Of a stretch of DNA of 16,850 nt, positions 14,120 through 16,850 are shown one piece after another; position 1 is the stretch's first letter, and each line of letters begins with the position of its first letter. The notes under the pieces were generated by a model that worked only from the letters and a program-made list of their open reading frames with translations, was not told where the DNA came from and did no database searches. The position numbers and the translations under genes are program-made. Source of the stretch: Lentisphaera sp. (lineage in GTDB: Bacteria; Verrucomicrobiota; Lentisphaeria; Victivallales; GWF2-50-93). The DNA lies in contig DYMC01000027.1 of assembly GCA_020721745.1 (NCBI GenBank), positions 1 to 16,850 on the forward strand. Reading direction: 5' to 3'.

Positions 14120-14937
14120 AGAAGCACACGCTCTCGTTCATTGTCGGTCTTGCGGAATCCGCTGGAAGGCTTGCACAGAAGATGAGGGCGGCAGGGGGGC
14201 TCTCGATCGGCTACAAGAATGACAAGGACATAGTGAGCGAGGCCGACATGGCGGTGGAAAAGCTCATCGCGGACGGCATCAGGGAGAGATTTCCCTCCGA
14301 CGGGATATGGGGCGAGGAAGGTGGCAGGAACGGGGCGTCGTCGGACTTTCTCTGGATCGTTGATCCGATAGACGGGACGACCTCGTTCGTGCATGGCCAG
14401 CCTTTCTACTCGGTGTCCATAGGGCTACAATACAGGGGCGAGACGATAGCCGGAGTCGTGAATGCGCCTGCCCTGGGAGAGATCTTCAGCGCGGAAAAAT
14501 CATCCGGTGCATCTCTGAACGGGAAACGAATATCCGTGTCGCGCCGATCGAGGCTGATCGAGTCGGTCCTCTCCACCGGCTTCGCATGCGTCAGGGCCGG
14601 AATGGAGAGGAACAATCTGGAGAATTTCTGCCGCATTCTTCCGAAAATACGGGGTGTGAGGAGGTTCGGCTCGGCAGCGATAGACCTCTCATATGTGGCC
14701 TGCGGCAGGCTCGAAGGATTCTGGGAGATGAACCTGAAGCAATACGACATCTGCGCTGGAGTTCTCATCCTGGAGGAAGCTGGAGGGAAGGTAAGCGACT
14801 TTGATGGCGGTGCCCGCTTTCCGGAACATGGCCTCGCCGCGAGCAACGGCCTCATACATCGCGAAATGCTGGATAACATCGGCCTCCAGTCCGTGACCGG
14901 GTCTGCAAGTCCTCTCCGCAAAAAAAATCGAGGATGA
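14116..14937 (+). CDS. suhB: Inositol-monophosphatase-family protein (SuhB-like)
   Basis: This is a magnesium-dependent, lithium-sensitive-type phosphatase fold that hydrolyses inositol-1-phosphate or related sugar phosphates; SuhB members also act in rRNA antitermination. The 273 residues carry GEE at 66-68, the metal-binding signature DPIDGTTS at 83-90 and the C-terminal acidic motif around Asp211 followed by AG and LEEAGG. The usual WD is YD here (KQYDICAG), a conservative change next to the metal ligand. The physiological substrate cannot be decided from sequence; histidinol-phosphate, PAP or fructose-1,6-bisphosphate are alternatives within the superfamily. It starts in the ATGA overlap with the Xer gene, with GAGGG upstream, and ends a transcription unit. 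Confidence 0.9.
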   Translation: MKKHTLSFIVGLAESAGRLAQKMRAAGGLSIGYKNDKDIVSEADMAVEKLIADGIRERFPSDGIWGEEGGRNGASSDFLWIVDPIDGTTSFVHGQPFYSVSIGLQYRGETIAGVVNAPALGEIFSAEKSSGASLNGKRISVSRRSRLIESVLSTGFACVRAGMERNNLENFCRILPKIRGVRRFGSAAIDLSYVACGRLEGFWEMNLKQYDICAGVLILEEAGGKVSDFDGGARFPEHGLAASNGLIHREMLDNIGLQSVTGSASPLRKKNRG

Positions 14938-14938
14938 T

Positions 14939-14966
14939 TTGTTTTCTCCGGAGATGCCGTTATATT
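14939..14966 (+). promoter_or_regulatory. Sigma-70-type promoter for the 15023-manA unit
   Basis: TTGTTT (14939-14944) is followed after 16 nt by TATATT (14961-14966). The leader of about 50 nt is A-rich, with a run of nine A around 14987, and has little potential structure before GGAGG. Recognised by consensus only. Confidence 0.5.
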
Positions 14967-15022
14967 CAAGAAGTGGAAGACTCTCAAAAAAAAACAGAAA
15001 CTAACAAACAATGGAGGCCGAC

Positions 15023-15367
15023 ATGGATGCCCACAACATGACAAGCGGGGAGAAGATTTCCGAGGCGCTGAAACTGCTCGAAGAAGCGGCGAAGGACAAG
15101 AAGAACGACCTGAAGAAGCTGGTGGACGAGAAATACCAGGGGCTGAAGGAAGTGCTCTCCGATACCGCGGACAACGTCTCCGAAATGAAGAAGAAGGCCA
15201 TCGAGGCCGCGAAGAGGGCTGGCGAGGTAACATGGGAAAAGAGCAAGGAGGCGGCAGCAGTCGTTGACGACAACGTCCACAAGAACCCATGGTATTACAT
15301 CGGCGGAGTGGCCGTCTCGGCTCTCCTTCTCGGATACATACTCGGAAGAAAGACCAGCGAGAAGTAG
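15023..15367 (+). CDS. DUF883-like (ElaB/YqjD-type) tail-anchored helical protein
   Basis: The 114 residues form a long charged, heptad-like helix (LLEEAAKDKKNDLKKLVDEK...) followed by one C-terminal membrane segment, HKNPWYYIGGVAVSALLLGYILGRK. This is the layout of the DUF883 family. In enterobacteria the members ElaB and YqjD are inner-membrane proteins, associate with ribosomes in stationary phase and are stress-induced; whether that holds here is unknown. An ATG at 15011 is in frame, but GGAGG (15013-15017) stands 5 nt before the ATG at 15023, which is therefore chosen. It is the first gene after a good promoter, with the small membrane protein 12 nt downstream. Confidence 0.8.
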   Translation: MDAHNMTSGEKISEALKLLEEAAKDKKNDLKKLVDEKYQGLKEVLSDTADNVSEMKKKAIEAAKRAGEVTWEKSKEAAAVVDDNVHKNPWYYIGGVAVSALLLGYILGRKTSEK

Positions 15368-15379
15368 GCCGGAAGGCAG

Positions 15380-15826
15380 ATGAACAAGATATTCAAGGAC
15401 ATCGCCGTTTCGGCGCTCGTCCTCCTGATGAGGAACCACATGAGGAGGACGATGCAGCTCGCGCGCATGGATATTGCGCGCGGGCTCCTCCTCGGAGCCG
15501 AACAGCTCCGGGTTGGCTCCATGTATCTGCTGCTGGGGCTTATAGCCGCCTCCCTCATGGGGGCCGGAGCGGCCATGTTCGTAGTCGGGCTTTGCACCAT
15601 GGCGGCGATGCTCATGATGGACCCGGAGCTTTCCAAGGCTCTCTTTTGGATACCTATCGGTTTCTGCGCTGGCGGAATCATCTGCTTCGCTCCTCCCTTC
15701 CTATACGTATTCCTGAAACTCCTCTCCGAAAAGACTTGGATGGAGGCGGTGAAGAGGAACAAGCTCGTCGGCAAGTTCGTCAGCGATGTCCTGGCCGAGG
15801 CCGAGATCCGGGCGTCTGGCGGATGA
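15380..15826 (+). CDS. Small membrane protein (YqjE / holin-superfamily-III-like)
   Basis: The 148 residues hold an N-terminal amphipathic stretch, two clear hydrophobic segments (about 52-76 and 92-116, GLIAASLMGAGAAMFVVGL and WIPIGFCAGGIICFAPPFLYVF), and a charged C-terminus. The layout and the position directly behind a DUF883-type gene match YqjE-like proteins, which pair with YqjD in other bacteria; sequence similarity is not strong enough for a firm assignment. GGAAGG lies 5 nt upstream of the ATG at 15380. It is probably co-transcribed and may work with the preceding protein in the membrane. Confidence 0.75.
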   Translation: MNKIFKDIAVSALVLLMRNHMRRTMQLARMDIARGLLLGAEQLRVGSMYLLLGLIAASLMGAGAAMFVVGLCTMAAMLMMDPELSKALFWIPIGFCAGGIICFAPPFLYVFLKLLSEKTWMEAVKRNKLVGKFVSDVLAEAEIRASGG

Positions 15827-15851
15827 CATCCTATATCCCACCGGTGGAGAC

Positions 15852-16850
15852 ATGATCGAAAGAGACGAACTATATCCCCTGCTCTTCGACCCCATATACG
15901 TCAACGTGATGTGGGGGGGCGACATGCTAAAGTCACATTTCGGGAGAAGGGCTCCGGAAGCGGATGTCCCAGTGGGCGAATCGTGGGAGATTTCGGACAG
16001 GGACGACGCAGTCAGCAACGTCTCGAACGGCCCCCTCAAAGGCAGGGACATCCGCTCTCTCATCGAATTCTACGGCACCAGCCTTCTGGGAGACAAGTTC
16101 GGGGGTGGGAAGTTTCCGCTCCTCATCAAGCTAATAGACGCAGGCAAGAGGCTTTCCCTTCAGGTCCACCCGGACGAGGACGCCTGCGCAAGACTGCCCG
16201 GCGCGGAGCCCAAGACCGAGATGTGGTATGTACTCGCCGCAAAGCCGGGCGCGAAGATATTCGCGGGACTCCGCTCCAACTGCACACAGAGGCAGTTCCT
16301 GGCAAGCATGGATTCGAGCGACATAGAGAACTGCCTGCAGTCCTTCGCTTCGAGGCCGGGAGACTCGTATTTCATCAACGCGGGAAGGGTCCACGCCATC
16401 GGAGGCGGCAACCTCCTGATCGAGATACAGCAGAACAGCAACACGACATACCGCTTAAGCGACTGGGGCAGGGTCGGAACGGACGGCAAGCCCAGACAGC
16501 TCCACAAGCGGGAGGCCCTCGATTGCATAAACTTCACAGACAGGGTCTCCCCGAGAATCCCCGGCGTGTCCGGAAACTCCGACTACAATAGAAAGTTCCC
16601 GATCATCAACAGATGCCCATCCTTCCGTGTGGATGAGCTCAGAATAGTCGAGCCATGGATAGACTCGACGGACAAGAACAGCTTCCATCTCGTAAGCGCG
16701 GTGAACTGCACCATGAGGGTGGGGCTCGGACCGAGAAGCACCGAAGTCGCCCCCGGAAGGACATGCCTCGTCCCAGCATGCTTCGGGAAATACCAGATTG
16801 GTGCCGAGGCCGGAGGCAAAGAGGCGGTCGTCCTCAAGACCACTCTCTAG
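15852..16850 (+). CDS. manA: Mannose-6-phosphate isomerase, class I
   Basis: ManA interconverts fructose-6-phosphate and mannose-6-phosphate using zinc. It feeds GDP-mannose and surface polysaccharide synthesis, or mannose catabolism. The 332 residues are the short (Bacillus-type) cupin form. They include LFDPIYVNVMWGG at the start, Gln104 and His106 in LSLQVHPDED, Glu123 in KTEMWYVL, and His181 in INAGRVHAIGGG, the zinc ligands. IEIQQNSNTTYRLSDWGR follows. An in-frame ATG at 15786 would overlap the preceding gene by 41 nt; 15852 is preferred because the protein then begins like its homologues, although GGAG lies only 2 nt away. The stop codon TAG is the last base triplet of the window, so the gene is complete. 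Confidence 0.95.
   Translation: MIERDELYPLLFDPIYVNVMWGGDMLKSHFGRRAPEADVPVGESWEISDRDDAVSNVSNGPLKGRDIRSLIEFYGTSLLGDKFGGGKFPLLIKLIDAGKRLSLQVHPDEDACARLPGAEPKTEMWYVLAAKPGAKIFAGLRSNCTQRQFLASMDSSDIENCLQSFASRPGDSYFINAGRVHAIGGGNLLIEIQQNSNTTYRLSDWGRVGTDGKPRQLHKREALDCINFTDRVSPRIPGVSGNSDYNRKFPIINRCPSFRVDELRIVEPWIDSTDKNSFHLVSAVNCTMRVGLGPRSTEVAPGRTCLVPACFGKYQIGAEAGGKEAVVLKTTL

Overview
The window reads as core chromosome of a moderately GC-rich, diderm-type bacterium. It carries UvrB, undecaprenyl-pyrophosphate phosphatase, the CoaD-YceD-L32-PlsX-FabH cluster, an MreC-MreD-PBP2 cell-elongation operon, a Xer recombinase, an SuhB-type phosphatase and a type I mannose-6-phosphate isomerase. An MJ0042-type zinc-ribbon/proline-rich membrane protein, unrecognised genes between housekeeping genes, and palindrome-rich intergenic repeats are compatible with the PVC superphylum (Lentisphaerota, Kiritimatiellota or Verrucomicrobiota). 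That placement is an inference of low to moderate confidence, because no rRNA or other decisive marker is present.

Layout. Positions 137-2095 hold uvrB on the minus strand. It diverges from a plus-strand series that fills the rest of the window. uppP (2179-2976) is followed by a good promoter and the tightly coupled operon coaD, yceD/DUF177, rpmF, plsX, fabH (3060-6262), whose genes overlap or lie within 6 nt. A 508-nt gene-free stretch (6263-6770) is packed with nested inverted repeats. Then come an unrecognised exported protein, mreC, mreD and mrdA (6771-10988), each starting in the ATGA stop/start overlap of the one before. A new unit begins with an unrecognised 341-aa protein (11081-12106). 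It is followed by a zinc-ribbon/Pro-rich membrane protein, a XerC/D recombinase and an inositol-monophosphatase-family protein (12120-14937). A final promoter leads into a DUF883-like tail-anchored helix protein, a small membrane protein and manA, which ends on the last base.

How they fit together. Most of the window serves envelope growth and its coordination with the cell cycle. UppP recycles the lipid carrier, PlsX and FabH start phospholipid and fatty-acid synthesis, CoaD makes the CoA they need, MreC/MreD/PBP2 build the lateral wall, Xer resolves chromosome dimers, and ManA links fructose-6-phosphate to mannose for surface glycans.

The least explained material is at DNA level. Two adjacent, perfectly bounded foldback elements (6333-6486 and 6490-6598) can form multibranched structures. 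A composite repeat is shared in inverted orientation by the fabH-6771 gap and the region just behind uvrB. A short palindrome, GCGAA-N-TTCGC, occurs five times and only inside uvrB and the Xer gene, in three different reading-frame phases. No tRNA, rRNA, CRISPR array, transposase or prophage gene was seen.
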